DNA of 64,000 nt from Thiomonas arsenitoxydans (GCF_000253115.1 NC_014145.1:3674779-3738778), one strand, 5' to 3'; shown: positions 26,773 to 35,261, counted from the first letter of the stretch. Program-made: numbers and translations. Notes: generated by a model not told the origin, from the letters alone.

Positions 26773-27396
26773 ATGAATCTGGTCAAGCCCTTGATCGCCC
26801 TGCTGGCGATCGTCAATCCGCTGGGTATCATTCCCTTTTTCATTCTGTTCACCGAGAGTTTCTCGCGGGAGCAGAAGAAGCGAACCATCCTCGTCGCTTC
26901 GATCTCGGCGTTTCTGGTCATCGCCGTCAGCACGCTGATCGGTGCTGACCTGCTGCATTTTTTCGGCATTTCCATCGCGTCGTTTCAGGTCGGCGGCGGC
27001 ATGCTGTTGCTCATCAGCGCCATCAGCATGCTCAACGCCAAAACCGGCGCCACCAAATCGACCAGTGACGAGGTGGAAGAAGCCGCCGACCGGGCCAGCG
27101 TGGCCGTGGTGCCGCTCACCATCCCCCTGCTCACAGGCCCGGCCACCATCAGTACGGTGATCATTTATGCCAGCAACACGCACCACTGGTGGCAGCACGC
27201 GGTGCTGATCGGCTACGGTGTGATCATTGCCGGGGCCGCGGCGCTGTGCTTCATGGCGGCCGAACCGATTGCGCGGTTTCTGGGCAAGACCGGCATCAAT
27301 GTGATGACCCGCTTGATGGGTCTGATCCTCTCGGCGCTCGCGGTGGAAATGATGAGCGACGGCCTGATCAAGCTATTTCCGGGCCTGGGACGCTAA
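26773..27396 (+). CDS. MarC-family integral membrane protein
   Basis: 207 residues with six hydrophobic helices. The opening LIALLAIVNPLGIIPFFILFT, then FQVGGGMLLLISAISML and VVPLTIPLLTGPATISTVI are standard for the UPF0056/MarC family, whose function remains unproven despite the historical link to multiple antibiotic resistance. There is no clear ribosome site. It is followed by the structured non-coding region at 27470-27618. Confidence 0.9.
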   Translation: MNLVKPLIALLAIVNPLGIIPFFILFTESFSREQKKRTILVASISAFLVIAVSTLIGADLLHFFGISIASFQVGGGMLLLISAISMLNAKTGATKSTSDEVEEAADRASVAVVPLTIPLLTGPATISTVIIYASNTHHWWQHAVLIGYGVIIAGAAALCFMAAEPIARFLGKTGINVMTRLMGLILSALAVEMMSDGLIKLFPGLGR

Positions 27397-27469
27397 CCTG
27401 CAAACCCCAACTCTCAGGGTTCGCCCCTAGTGCGCGCGGCAGCCAAAATTCGAACAATGTTTTGTATTG

Positions 27470-27618
27470 CGATTGGGCTCACCCAACGCGCCCCAACAAG
27501 AGGGATCGAGGAGACAAACGACCTGCAACCCAGGTTGCTTCACGACAACAGCGCTGCACAATATGGCAGCGCAAGCAGTACCCCGAAGCACCGTGAACAC
27601 TCGTTCCGGTGCTTTTTT
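27470..27618 (+). ncRNA. Candidate structured RNA (sRNA or TSUP leader) ending in a terminator
   Basis: The 251-base gap after marC has no plausible gene but holds four successive inverted repeats in the same strand: TTGGG-CTCA-CCCAA (27473-27486), GCAAC-CCAG-GTTGC (27525-27538), GCGCTGC with loop ACAATATG and GCAGCGC (27551-27572), and an intrinsic terminator (27586-27618). The start codon of the TSUP transporter is 29 bases beyond the terminator. It could be an independent small RNA or a transcription attenuator/riboswitch for that gene. I do not recognise a known riboswitch class. Confidence 0.45.
27586..27618 (+). terminator. Rho-independent terminator upstream of TSUP gene
   Basis: Stem AAGCACCG (27586-27593) pairs with CGGTGCTT (27607-27614), 13-base loop, and the T-run continues to 27618 (six T in all). 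It stops transcripts coming from 27470 or earlier just before the next start codon at 27648. Confidence 0.75.
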
Positions 27619-27647
27619 ACGCCCCGCTCCCCACGCCCGCTCCCAAT

Positions 27648-28403
27648 ATGGAACTGATCCTGCTCGGCATTGCCGCACTCTTTGCCGGGTTTGTCGATGC
27701 CATTGTCGGCGGCGGTGGTCTGGTACTCGTACCCGCCCTGTTTGCTGCGTTTCCCAACGCGGCTCCTGCCACGCTGTTTGGCACCAACAAAGGCGGCGCC
27801 ATCTGGGGCACCTCGGCGTCAATGTGGTCGTATGTGCGCCGGGTTCAGCCCCCTTGGTCCACTGTGGCGCCCGCCACCCTTGCAGCGTTTGTCGGCGCGC
27901 TTGGCGGCGCCTGGCTCATCACACAAGTCAAGTCGACTGATTTTCGGCAGGCCCTACCTTTCATTCTGCTGGCCGTATTGCTCTACACCCTCAAGCGCAA
28001 GGATTTGGGACATCACCATGCCCCGCACCTGAGCGGCGGCGCCGAGCGGGCTCTGGCAGTGGGCGGCGGCCTGCTGATCGGTTTTTACGATGGATTTTTC
28101 GGGCCGGGCACTGGTAACTTCTTGATTTTCCTGTTTGTTCGTGGCTTCGGCTTTGATTTTCTCCATGCCTCGGCCAGCGCCAAAGTCGTCAACGTGGCCT
28201 GCAATCTTGCGGCCCTGCTGGTGTTCGCCAGTAAAGGCCACGTCATGTGGCAGTATGCCGCGCTCATCGCGGTGTGCAATATTGCGGGTAGCCTGCTGGG
28301 CACCCGGCTCGCCTTGCGCCGTGGCACGCACTTCGTGCGCGGCGTCTTTCTGCTGGTCGTCGCGGCGCTCATTCTCAAGACCGCGCACGATGCGTTTTTT
28401 TGA
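27648..28403 (+). CDS. TSUP-family (TauE/SafE) permease
   Basis: 251 residues from the ATG at 27648; eight or so hydrophobic helices. The two DUF81 half-signatures are visible: GFVDAIVGGGGLVLVPAL near residue 14 and LIGFYDGFFGPGTGNFLIF near 138. TSUP proteins export or import small sulfur-containing or organic anions such as sulfite, sulfoacetate or thiosulfate; the substrate here is unknown. A terminator just upstream suggests it is controlled by attenuation or has its own promoter between 27618 and 27648. Confidence 0.9.
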   Translation: MELILLGIAALFAGFVDAIVGGGGLVLVPALFAAFPNAAPATLFGTNKGGAIWGTSASMWSYVRRVQPPWSTVAPATLAAFVGALGGAWLITQVKSTDFRQALPFILLAVLLYTLKRKDLGHHHAPHLSGGAERALAVGGGLLIGFYDGFFGPGTGNFLIFLFVRGFGFDFLHASASAKVVNVACNLAALLVFASKGHVMWQYAALIAVCNIAGSLLGTRLALRRGTHFVRGVFLLVVAALILKTAHDAFF

Positions 28404-28410
28404 ACAAACA

Positions 28411-28444
28411 TAAAAAAAGCGCCGCCTGTTGCCAGTGGGCGCTT
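28411..28444 (-). terminator. Rho-independent terminator of the DUF2892 gene
   Basis: Read on the minus strand: AAGCGCC, a 14-base loop, GGCGCTT and then a run of T (the A-run at 28412-28418 on the plus strand). It lies 44 bases downstream of the DUF2892 stop and faces the convergent TSUP gene, for which it lacks a T-run. Confidence 0.75.
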
Positions 28445-28487
28445 CATCTGAAACACGGCGTTGAAGCACGGCACATGGCCGCCAGAC

Positions 28488-28679
28488 TTATTTTTTCATC
28501 GGGCAGGTGTTCATGCCGATGATGGAGTACAGCGGGCAGAATTTGAACAGGCCCGTGACCAGCGGCACAATGCCGATCCAACCCCAGACGCCGATGGTGC
28601 CCATCAGGCTCAAGGCGATCAGAACGATGCCCACAATAATGCGCAGAATGCGATCGATACCGCCGACGTTGAATTTCAT
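28488..28679 (-). CDS. DUF2892 (YgaP-like) small inner-membrane protein
   Basis: 63 residues from the ATG at 28679 with CAAGGAG upstream. The sequence MKFNVGGIDRILRIIVGIV starts a DUF2892 domain with two helices, and ends FCPLYSIIGMNTCPMKK, where two Cys near the C-terminus are typical. In YgaP this domain anchors a rhodanese; here it stands alone, as it often does in sulfur-oxidising and denitrifying bacteria. It is 78 bases downstream of the Crp/Fnr gene and probably co-regulated with it. Confidence 0.88.
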   Translation of the reverse strand: MKFNVGGIDRILRIIVGIVLIALSLMGTIGVWGWIGIVPLVTGLFKFCPLYSIIGMNTCPMKK

Positions 28680-28757
28680 GGTCCACTCCTTGAAAAAAGA
28701 ATATCGCAATTTGACACCGATTCGTGCGGGCGCACAGTGACCTCGGTCACACGCGTC

Positions 28758-29429
28758 TTACCCCGACACCTCCCCGGCGGCCACTTGGCGCAGCACGGCG
28801 GGCTGCAGAATGTCGATCTTCTCGCGCGACAGCCCCACCCACCCGGCCGCTTCGAAGCGCTTGAGCAGGCGCGTGACGATCTCCCGCGCCGTGCCCAGCC
28901 GGTCAGCCAGTTGCTGATGGGTGCTCTGCAGACGCGGCCCTTGGCCCAGCAGGGCTTGCGCCAGACGTTGATCCAGGCGATGAAAGGCCAGCGCATCGAT
29001 CAAGGCAGTCAGGTCGGCCATGCGCGCAGCAAACTGGCCGAGAACGAACCGGCGAAAGGCCGGAGCGCATTGCAGCCAATGTCCGAACAATTCAGGACGG
29101 ATCATCCACAGCGCCCCCTCGGTCTGCATTTCCGCAAAGGCCGTGAGCACCTCACCCGAAAACAGGCTGGCCGACGACACCAGGCAGATTTCACCCGGCG
29201 TCAGGCGATACATCTCCAACTGCCGCCCGGAGGGCGCCATGCGAAACACGCGCGCCTCGCCAGACAACACCAGCGGGAACCCGCCGCAGTTCGCGCCGGG
29301 CGCGAAAAGCTGCGTTCCGCGCGGCACCTGCATGACGGTCGCCCCGCCAGCCCATTCCGCCTCCAGCTCAGCGGTGGGCACAGAGGTCATCGAGGGATAA
29401 AGCTCTTGCAGTTCGCGCAGGGTTTGCAT
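28758..29429 (-). CDS. Crp/Fnr-family transcriptional regulator
   Basis: 223 residues from the ATG at 29429. An N-terminal cyclic-nucleotide-binding-like barrel ([38 protein letters not shown]) is followed by the dimer helix and a Crp-type winged helix ([20 protein letters not shown]). The recognition helix reads E-I-V-T-R where FNR has E-x-x-S-R. The four cysteines of an FNR iron-sulfur cluster are absent; only two Cys, in the barrel, are seen. It is therefore not a classical oxygen sensor. DUF2892 downstream is its likely target or partner. Confidence 0.85.
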   Translation of the reverse strand: MQTLRELQELYPSMTSVPTAELEAEWAGGATVMQVPRGTQLFAPGANCGGFPLVLSGEARVFRMAPSGRQLEMYRLTPGEICLVSSASLFSGEVLTAFAEMQTEGALWMIRPELFGHWLQCAPAFRRFVLGQFAARMADLTALIDALAFHRLDQRLAQALLGQGPRLQSTHQQLADRLGTAREIVTRLLKRFEAAGWVGLSREKIDILQPAVLRQVAAGEVSG

Positions 29430-29470
29430 GGAATTGAGTCGAAAGATCAAAATAATGCGGTTCGTGGATA

Positions 29471-29486
29471 TGTTTCACGTGAAACA
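29471..29486. promoter_or_regulatory. parS: parS centromere site (perfect consensus)
   Basis: TGTTTCACGTGAAACA, a perfect 16-bp palindrome identical to the chromosomal parS consensus bound by ParB. It lies in the gap between the Crp/Fnr gene and mnmG, 80 bases before the mnmG start codon, about 4 kb from parB. Confidence 0.95.
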
Positions 29487-29550
29487 AAGCCCGACCAAGC
29501 TGCCGCACCGGGTAAACCCGCATAAAATGATCGGGTTGAGGAGACACACA

Positions 29551-31485
29551 GTGAATTATCCGCGTAACTTTGATGTCGTTGTCATCGGGGGTGGGCATGC
29601 CGGCACCGAGGCGGCTCTGGCCGCTGCGCGCATGGGCTGCGCCACCTTGTTGCTGACGCACAATATCGAAACCTTGGGCCAGATGTCGTGCAATCCGTCG
29701 ATAGGCGGAATCGGCAAAGGACACCTCGTCAAAGAGGTGGACGCGCTGGGCGGCGCAATGGCCGAGGCGACTGACGAAGCAGGCATCCAGTTCCGCATTC
29801 TCAACGCCAGCAAAGGCCCCGCGGTGCGCGCTACCCGGGCGCAGGCCGACCGTCAGCTCTACAAGCGTGCCATACGCGGACGGCTGGAAGACCAGCCCAA
29901 TCTGTGGCTGTTCCAGCAGGCGGCCGATGATTTGCTGGTGGAATCGACCGGCCAAGCCGAGCGGGTTACAGCCGTGGTGACACAGACGGGCATCCGCTTT
30001 CGCACCCGCACCGTGGTGCTGACCGCTGGGACGTTTCTGGACGGGAAAATTCACATCGGACTCGACCAATACGCCGCCGGGCGCGCGGGCGATCCGCCCT
30101 CGCTGCGTTTGTCCGCCCGGCTGAAGGCGCTCGCACTGCCGCAGGGGCGGCTCAAGACCGGCACGCCGGCGCGCATCGACGGCCGCACCATCGATTTTTC
30201 CAAGCTCATCGAGCAGCCGGGCGACCTCAACCCGATGCCGGTTTTCAGTTTTCTCGGCTCTGCCGATCAACACCCTGCACAGGTCGCTTGCTGGATCACC
30301 CATACCACCGAGCAGACGCACGACATCATTCGCGCCGGGCTCGATCGCAGCCCGATGTTCACCGGAGTGATCGAAGGCGTGGGCCCTCGCTATTGCCCGA
30401 GCATCGAGGACAAGATTCACCGCTTCGCCGACAAGTCCTCACACCAGATTTTTCTCGAACCCGAGGGGCTGCAGACCAACGAGTTTTACCCCAATGGCAT
30501 CTCCACCAGCCTGCCCTTCGATGTGCAGATTGCCATGGTGCACTCGATTCCGGGGCTGGAAAATGCCCATCTGCTGCGTCCCGGCTATGCCATCGAGTAC
30601 GACTATTTCAACCCGATGGCGCTGAAAACCTCGCTGGAAACCAAGTCCATCGATGGGCTGTTCTTCGCCGGGCAGATCAACGGCACCACCGGCTACGAGG
30701 AGGCCGCTGCGCAAGGGCTACTGGCGGGCATCAACGCCGCGTTGCAGGTACAGGGCCGTGATCCTTGGTGTCCGCGGCGCGATCAGGCCTATCTCGGCGT
30801 GCTGGTTGATGATCTGGTGACCAAAGGGGTGAGCGAGCCCTACCGCATGTTCACCAGCCGCGCCGAGTACCGGCTCAGTCTGCGCGAAGACAACGCCGAT
30901 CTGCGCCTAACCGAGATCGGCCGCGAACTCGGCGTGGTGAACGACGCCCGCTGGGATGCGTTCTGCCGCAAACGTGACGCCATTGAGCGCGAGATTCAAC
31001 GGCTGCGCACCACCTGGGTCACGCCGCAAAGCCTTCCGCCCGAACAGGCTGAAGCGCTGCTGGGCAAATCCATCGAACGCGAATACAACCTTGCCGACTT
31101 GCTGCGTCGCCCCGAACTGCGCTACGACACCCTGGCCGCGTTCCCGCACCCCGCTTTCGCCCCGGAATTCCCGCTGGGCGAGACCGAGCGCGAGCAGGTT
31201 GAGATCCACCTCAAATACGCCGGTTACATCGAACGCCAGCAAGATGAAGTCGAGCGCGCTGCGCAGCAGGAATCATTGCGCCTGCCGGCCGATCTCGACT
31301 ACCGAGAAGTGTCGGGACTGTCGATCGAAGTGCAACAAAAGCTCAATCAAGCCCGCCCAGAGACGCTTGGCCTGGCCTCGCGCCTGTCGGGCATGACCCC
31401 CGCGGCCGTTTCCTTGCTGTTGATTCATTTGCGCAAAGGCGTCCTCAAAAAAGCGCTCAAACTGGAAAAGGATGCCCTCGCGTGA
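29551..31485 (+). CDS. mnmG: tRNA uridine-5-carboxymethylaminomethyl(34) synthesis enzyme MnmG
   Basis: 644 residues from a GTG at 29551 with GAGGAG 8 bases upstream; earlier in-frame codons would put parS inside the protein. FAD-binding [21 protein letters not shown] opens the protein. [22 protein letters not shown] and the signature [16 protein letters not shown] stretch ([17 protein letters not shown]) follow, with [13 protein letters not shown] and the helical C-terminal domain ([16 protein letters not shown]) that binds MnmE. With MnmE (59368-60786) it modifies wobble uridine 34 of several tRNAs. Confidence 0.97.
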   Translation: MNYPRNFDVVVIGGGHAGTEAALAAARMGCATLLLTHNIETLGQMSCNPSIGGIGKGHLVKEVDALGGAMAEATDEAGIQFRILNASKGPAVRATRAQADRQLYKRAIRGRLEDQPNLWLFQQAADDLLVESTGQAERVTAVVTQTGIRFRTRTVVLTAGTFLDGKIHIGLDQYAAGRAGDPPSLRLSARLKALALPQGRLKTGTPARIDGRTIDFSKLIEQPGDLNPMPVFSFLGSADQHPAQVACWITHTTEQTHDIIRAGLDRSPMFTGVIEGVGPRYCPSIEDKIHRFADKSSHQIFLEPEGLQTNEFYPNGISTSLPFDVQIAMVHSIPGLENAHLLRPGYAIEYDYFNPMALKTSLETKSIDGLFFAGQINGTTGYEEAAAQGLLAGINAALQVQGRDPWCPRRDQAYLGVLVDDLVTKGVSEPYRMFTSRAEYRLSLREDNADLRLTEIGRELGVVNDARWDAFCRKRDAIEREIQRLRTTWVTPQSLPPEQAEALLGKSIEREYNLADLLRRPELRYDTLAAFPHPAFAPEFPLGETEREQVEIHLKYAGYIERQQDEVERAAQQESLRLPADLDYREVSGLSIEVQQKLNQARPETLGLASRLSGMTPAAVSLLLIHLRKGVLKKALKLEKDALA

Positions 31486-32156
31486 GTGCGATTACCCCCC
31501 GCACCGCTGGCGGCTTTTCCCTCGAAGACTTTTTGCACCAAACACTGTCCGCGCTCCAACTCGACTTTACCGCGCGCCAGCGCCAGCAATTGCTCGACTA
31601 CACCGCCTTGCTCCAACGCTGGAACCGGGTGTTCAACCTCACCGCAGTGCGCGATCTGGAAGGCATCGCCCGACTGCATCTGGCCGATTGCCTGGCCGCA
31701 CTACCCGCTCTGCAGCGCCTAGCTCCCCGGCGCCTGTTGGACGTCGGCTCGGGCGGCGGCCTGCCCGGCATCGTGTTTGCCATCGGCCTGCCTGAGGCGG
31801 AAGTTCATCTGATCGATACGGTGCAGAAGAAATGCGCCTTTCTGCAGCAGACCTGCGGCAGTCTGCAACTCAGGCAGGTCAACGTCCATCATGCGCGCGT
31901 CGAGGCTCTGGCCGATGCACGCGGTTTTGATTGCATTACCAGCCGCGCCTTCAGCGATCTGCCTTTGCTGATTCAGAGCACCCGACACCTGCTTGCCGAC
32001 GGCGGCCAGTGGTGCGCCATGAAGGGCCAAGCGCCTCAAGATGAAATCATGGCATTGCCCGCGGATGTGGCCGCGCAGGTAGAACCCCTGCAGGTGCCTG
32101 GGCTCGATGCACAGCGTTGCCTGGTGTGGCTGCGGCTGACGTCTGCTGGCCGCTGA
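31482..32156 (+). CDS. rsmG: 16S rRNA (guanine527-N7)-methyltransferase RsmG
   Basis: 224 residues with a GTG start at 31482 that overlaps the mnmG stop by 4 bases (GTGA), so translation is coupled. The GidB fold is seen in [17 protein letters not shown], the SAM site [17 protein letters not shown] (near residue 88), [13 protein letters not shown] and [16 protein letters not shown]. It methylates G527 of 16S rRNA; loss gives low-level streptomycin resistance in other bacteria. It is the normal partner of mnmG in origin-proximal operons. Confidence 0.96.
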   Translation: MSAITPRTAGGFSLEDFLHQTLSALQLDFTARQRQQLLDYTALLQRWNRVFNLTAVRDLEGIARLHLADCLAALPALQRLAPRRLLDVGSGGGLPGIVFAIGLPEAEVHLIDTVQKKCAFLQQTCGSLQLRQVNVHHARVEALADARGFDCITSRAFSDLPLLIQSTRHLLADGGQWCAMKGQAPQDEIMALPADVAAQVEPLQVPGLDAQRCLVWLRLTSAGR

Positions 32157-32234
32157 TTTCGTGGCCGAGCCATCGGCTCCGGCACAATACAGCCTCGGTT
32201 GAGCCAGAAGTCTGTAGGACTCCTCACTCAGCAC

Positions 32235-32250
32235 CGTTTCACGTGAAACA
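32235..32250. promoter_or_regulatory. parS: parS centromere site (15 of 16 consensus)
   Basis: CGTTTCACGTGAAACA differs from the parS consensus only at the first base; the inner 14-bp palindrome GTTTCACGTGAAAC is intact. It lies 22 bases before the parA start codon, so ParB bound here could also affect parA expression. Confidence 0.92.
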
Positions 32251-32271
32251 TCGGTTTTCTGGAGAATCGGC

Positions 32272-33045
32272 TTGGCGCAGATTTTTTGCATCGCAAACCA
32301 AAAAGGTGGCGTCGGCAAGACCACCACCAGTGTCAATCTGGCCGCCGCCCTGGCGAACATCGGCCAACGCGTTTTGCTGGTCGATATGGACCCGCAGGGT
32401 AATGCCACCATGGGATCGGGCGTGGACAAACACGCCCTTGAGGCCTCGGTTTACGAAGTTTTGATCGGGCAGGCAGAGCTTGCCCAGGCCCGGCAACGCA
32501 GCGCCAAAGCCGGGTACGACCTCATCGGCGCCAACCGCGAACTGGCCGGCGCCGAAGTCGAGTTGGTCAGCCTGCCGCAGCGAGAGCGCCGACTCAAGAC
32601 CGCGCTCGCCACCGTCGATGCCGACTACGACTTTATCCTCATCGACAGCCCGCCCGCCCTGGGCCTGCTCACACTCAACGGTCTTTGCGCCGCGCACGGT
32701 GTCATCGTGCCGATGCAATGCGAGTACTTCGCCCTCGAAGGGCTGTCCGATCTGGTCAACACCATCAAACAGGTGCACGCCAACCTCAACCGCGATCTGC
32801 GCATCATCGGCCTGCTACGGGTGATGTTCGACCCGCGCATCACCTTGCAGCAGCAGGTCAGCGAACAGATTAAAAACCATTTTGGCGACAAAGTGTTCAA
32901 CACCGTCATTCCCCGCAACGTGCGCCTGGCCGAAGCGCCAAGTTACGGCTTGCCCGGCGTGGTGTTCGACCCAAGCAGCCGCGGCGCCAAAGCCTTCACC
33001 GAGTTTGCCCAGGAAATGGTTGACCGCCTGGCCGTGGCCGCATGA
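32272..33045 (+). CDS. parA: Chromosome partitioning ATPase ParA (Soj)
   Basis: 257 residues with a TTG start at 32272 (LAQIFCIANQKGGVGKTT after initiation), supported by GGAGA upstream. The deviant Walker A is NQKGGVGKTTTSV, Walker A' LLVDMDPQGNAT and Walker B DFILIDSPPALG; VIVPMQCEYFALEGLSDL is the standard ParA motif. It has no N-terminal HTH, as in chromosomal Soj-type proteins. ParA-ATP on the nucleoid drives segregation of ParB-parS complexes. The stop overlaps the next start by ATGA. Confidence 0.97.
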   Translation: MAQIFCIANQKGGVGKTTTSVNLAAALANIGQRVLLVDMDPQGNATMGSGVDKHALEASVYEVLIGQAELAQARQRSAKAGYDLIGANRELAGAEVELVSLPQRERRLKTALATVDADYDFILIDSPPALGLLTLNGLCAAHGVIVPMQCEYFALEGLSDLVNTIKQVHANLNRDLRIIGLLRVMFDPRITLQQQVSEQIKNHFGDKVFNTVIPRNVRLAEAPSYGLPGVVFDPSSRGAKAFTEFAQEMVDRLAVAA

Positions 33046-33608
33046 CCCGCATTCTGCTGCTCCCCGGCTGGCAAGGCTCGAGCGACGGGCACTGGCAGCG
33101 CCAATGGGAAAGACTTTACGGCGACATCGTGGTGGAACAGGCCGACTGGGACTTTCCGCGCCGCGGCGACTGGATCGCCCGGCTGGAAGACGTCATCCTC
33201 GCCCAGCCCGACCCGGTCGCGCTCGTCGGCCATAGCCTGGGCTGCCACCTGATCGACGCTTGGTCGGCCAGCACGCGCCATGCCGACCGCGTCGTCTGCG
33301 CACTGCTGGTCGCGCCGCCCGATCTGCAGAGCGATGAACTGCCCGCCGCCTTGCTCCCCTGGCGACACCTTTTGAGCCAAGCGCCGCTGCCCTTCCCCGC
33401 GACCCTCGCCGCCAGTACCGACGACCCCTATTGCCGCTGGCAGGCCGCACAGCAGCTCGCCCAGCGCTGGGGGGCCCGCTGCGCCAACCTCGGCGGCTGC
33501 GGACACGTCAATGCCGCGTCCGGCCTGGGCGATTGGCCCCATGGCCGTCAACTGCTGGACGCGATGCTGCCGCCCGCCCAACACCCTACCGCCCTTTTTT
33601 CTGCTTGA
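33042..33608 (+). CDS. RBBP9/YdeN-family serine hydrolase between parA and parB
   Basis: 188 residues, overlapping parA by 4 bases. The RBBP9 opening RILLLPGWQGSSDGHWQRQWE is followed by the nucleophile elbow ALVGHSLGCHL (Ser near 67), a likely catalytic Asp in STDDPYC (near 128) and the His in GGCGHVNAASGLGDWP (near 151). The fold is a small alpha/beta hydrolase with esterase-type catalytic triad. Its substrate is unknown. Its insertion in the par operon with coupled translation suggests co-expression rather than a proven role in segregation. Confidence 0.87.
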   Translation: MTRILLLPGWQGSSDGHWQRQWERLYGDIVVEQADWDFPRRGDWIARLEDVILAQPDPVALVGHSLGCHLIDAWSASTRHADRVVCALLVAPPDLQSDELPAALLPWRHLLSQAPLPFPATLAASTDDPYCRWQAAQQLAQRWGARCANLGGCGHVNAASGLGDWPHGRQLLDAMLPPAQHPTALFSA

Positions 33609-33635
33609 TCACCCAGCTTGATCCGTCTCACGCTC

Positions 33636-34538
33636 ATGGCAACCAAAAAACCCAAAGGACTCGGCCGCGGCCTCGACGTGCTGCTCGGCCCCTCCGTCGA
33701 ACTCTCGGAAACCGACGCCGCCGCACTACGCGAACTGCGGCTGGACGATCTCGTGCCCGGCCGCTATCAGCCCCGTGCGCAGATGGACGAGGGCGCCCTC
33801 TACGAACTGGCGCAGAGTATCAAGGCGCAAGGCGTAATGCAGCCCGTGCTCGTTCGCGCCCTGCCCGATGGCCGCTATGAAATCATCGCCGGCGAGCGCC
33901 GCACACGCGCCGCCCGCCTTGCCGGGCTCGACAGCGTGCCCGCACTGGTGAAAGAGGCTGACGACCGCACCACCCTGGCCATGGCCCTGATCGAAAACCT
34001 TCAGCGCGAAGACCTCAATCCGCTGGAAGAAGCCCGCGGCATCGCCCGGCTGATCGAAGAGTTCGGCCACACCCACGAGCAGGCCGGGCAAGCCGTCGGC
34101 CGCTCGCGCACCGCCACCAGCAATCTGCTGCGCCTGCTGCAACTGAGCGAGACCGTGCAGACCATGCTGCTGGCGGGCGATCTCGACATGGGTCACGCCC
34201 GCGCGCTGCTATCGCTCGACAAGGCGCAGCAGGTTCAGGCCGCACAGCAAATTCTGGCCAAACGCCTGAGCGTGCGCGAAGCCGAACGGCTGGTGGCTCG
34301 CACCCAGCAAGCGCAGAACCCGGGCGCCACGCCCAAAAAAGCCAAAGCCGCCAAAGATCAAGACTGGAAGCGGCTGGAAGAAGAACTGTCGGAACGCTTC
34401 ACCGCCCCGGTTGAAATTCGCAGCAAGGCAGGCCGCAAAGGCCAGCACGGCGGAGAAATCGCAATTCGATTTTCCTCTCTGGACGAGCTCGACGGGCTGC
34501 TCGCGCTGCTGCGCGGCGGTGATACCGCTCAACCGTAA
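33636..34538 (+). CDS. parB: Chromosome partitioning CTPase ParB (Spo0J)
   Basis: 300 residues from the ATG at 33636. The N-terminal KGLGRGLDVLL motif stimulates ParA. The CTP-binding box is seen as IIAGERRTRAARLAG (GERRxRA), and the parS-recognition helix-turn-helix covers THEQAGQAVGRSRTATSN. A C-terminal dimer domain follows a lysine/alanine linker. ParB loads at the parS sites at 29471 and 32235. The stop codon touches the stop codon of the convergent small gene at 34539. Confidence 0.97.
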   Translation: MATKKPKGLGRGLDVLLGPSVELSETDAAALRELRLDDLVPGRYQPRAQMDEGALYELAQSIKAQGVMQPVLVRALPDGRYEIIAGERRTRAARLAGLDSVPALVKEADDRTTLAMALIENLQREDLNPLEEARGIARLIEEFGHTHEQAGQAVGRSRTATSNLLRLLQLSETVQTMLLAGDLDMGHARALLSLDKAQQVQAAQQILAKRLSVREAERLVARTQQAQNPGATPKKAKAAKDQDWKRLEEELSERFTAPVEIRSKAGRKGQHGGEIAIRFSSLDELDGLLALLRGGDTAQP

Positions 34539-34817
34539 TTACTGCAACGCCGACGACGCCGTCGCAAAGCGGCAGGCCGAATGCGCATCGGCCCGCCCCA
34601 CCTCGCTGCCCAGCGTCAGCCAGTACGCTGCCAGACGGCGGCAGACGATGCTGAGTTCGGCGCTGAGTTGAGGGTGTTGCTGCAAGGTCTGCAGATTACG
34701 GCCGATTTTCTGCATGACCGCAAGACTGGGCTTGTCCGCGTAAAACGTCATCAATGCCAGGGTTCCGGCCAACAGCGGCTCGGCGGAGTCGACTCGGGTT
34801 TTCTGGGTATTCGGCAT
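34539..34817 (-). CDS. Small hypothetical helical protein convergent with parB
   Basis: 92 residues (opening MPNTQKTRVDSAEPLLAGTL) with no signal peptide or membrane segment; predicted mostly helical with short hydrophobic runs (LALMTFYADKP, LSIVCRRLAAYWLTLG). No ribosome site is obvious and I do not recognise the family. The segment is otherwise gene-free and the reading frame has normal residue composition, so I keep it with moderate trust. Confidence 0.5.
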   Translation of the reverse strand: MPNTQKTRVDSAEPLLAGTLALMTFYADKPSLAVMQKIGRNLQTLQQHPQLSAELSIVCRRLAAYWLTLGSEVGRADAHSACRFATASSALQ

Positions 34818-34892
34818 AAAAATCGCATGGCTGGCTAATGTGCTGGAGGACTAGTCCACACAAGGCTGGCGAGCAAAGCTGCGAGAAATCAA

Positions 34893-35087
34893 CTACTTGG
34901 TCAAAATCAACTTGTCCTGCCGCGTTAAACGCAGTTGGTAAGTCTGCCCCTGATGGCGAATCTGCACCACAGAGCCTTGCCGGAAAAGATCGCGCGAATG
35001 CAGGGTCAACCCCGCGTTCGCACCCGGCTCCAGCGCGGAGACTACGTTCGCCGCTCGCGGCAATGGCTTGCACAGCCCCGGGTTCAT
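34893..35087 (-). CDS. hemP: Hemin uptake protein HemP
   Basis: 64 residues from the ATG at 35087. The conserved C-terminal core VQIRHQGQTYQLRLTRQDK followed by LILTK is diagnostic of HemP/HmuP, a small protein needed for expression of heme receptors in Burkholderia and others. The start codon overlaps the stop of a 25-residue upstream ORF (ATGA). A Fur box lies 156 bases upstream, which predicts iron repression. No heme receptor gene is in this window. Confidence 0.85.
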   Translation of the reverse strand: MNPGLCKPLPRAANVVSALEPGANAGLTLHSRDLFRQGSVVQIRHQGQTYQLRLTRQDKLILTK

Positions 35088-35161
35088 CGTGACCACTCCA
35101 TCGCTGCCCACGTCAGCAGCAGCACCACCAACAGACTGAGCCCAAGTTCTGCATATCCCAT
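35084..35161 (-). CDS. 25-residue single-span membrane ORF coupled to hemP
   Basis: An ORF of 26 codons from an ATG at 35161 with GGGAGA 7 bases upstream. The peptide has a charged N-terminal Glu, a hydrophobic stretch GLSLLVVLLLTWAAM (about residues 7-21) and ends EWSR, so it should be a single membrane helix. Its TGA overlaps the hemP ATG (ATGA), the same coupling seen across real operons here. It sits between the Fur box and hemP. I do not recognise it; it may be a translated leader peptide or a small membrane protein. Confidence 0.55.
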   Translation of the reverse strand: MGYAELGLSLLVVLLLTWAAMEWSR

Positions 35162-35242
35162 GATCGATCTCCCAAGTCAGGTCGGCCCGGAATCAGACCC
35201 ACCGAGGCGAAACGCTCTGCGCCATCGCCTTGGGGCTATCTT

Positions 35243-35261
35243 ATTGCGAATAATTCTTATT
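35243..35261 (-). promoter_or_regulatory. Fur box upstream of the hemP unit
   Basis: Read on the minus strand the 19 bases AATAAGAATTATTCGCAAT match the inverted-repeat Fur form AATGAGAATTATTCTCATT at 16 positions. It is 82 bases upstream of the small ORF and 156 upstream of hemP. It implies repression of the unit when iron is plentiful. Confidence 0.75.

Noticed and set aside
28711..28724. FNR-like site upstream of the DUF2892 gene
   Set aside because: TTGACACCGATTCG matches only 6 of 10 consensus bases, with a poor right half.
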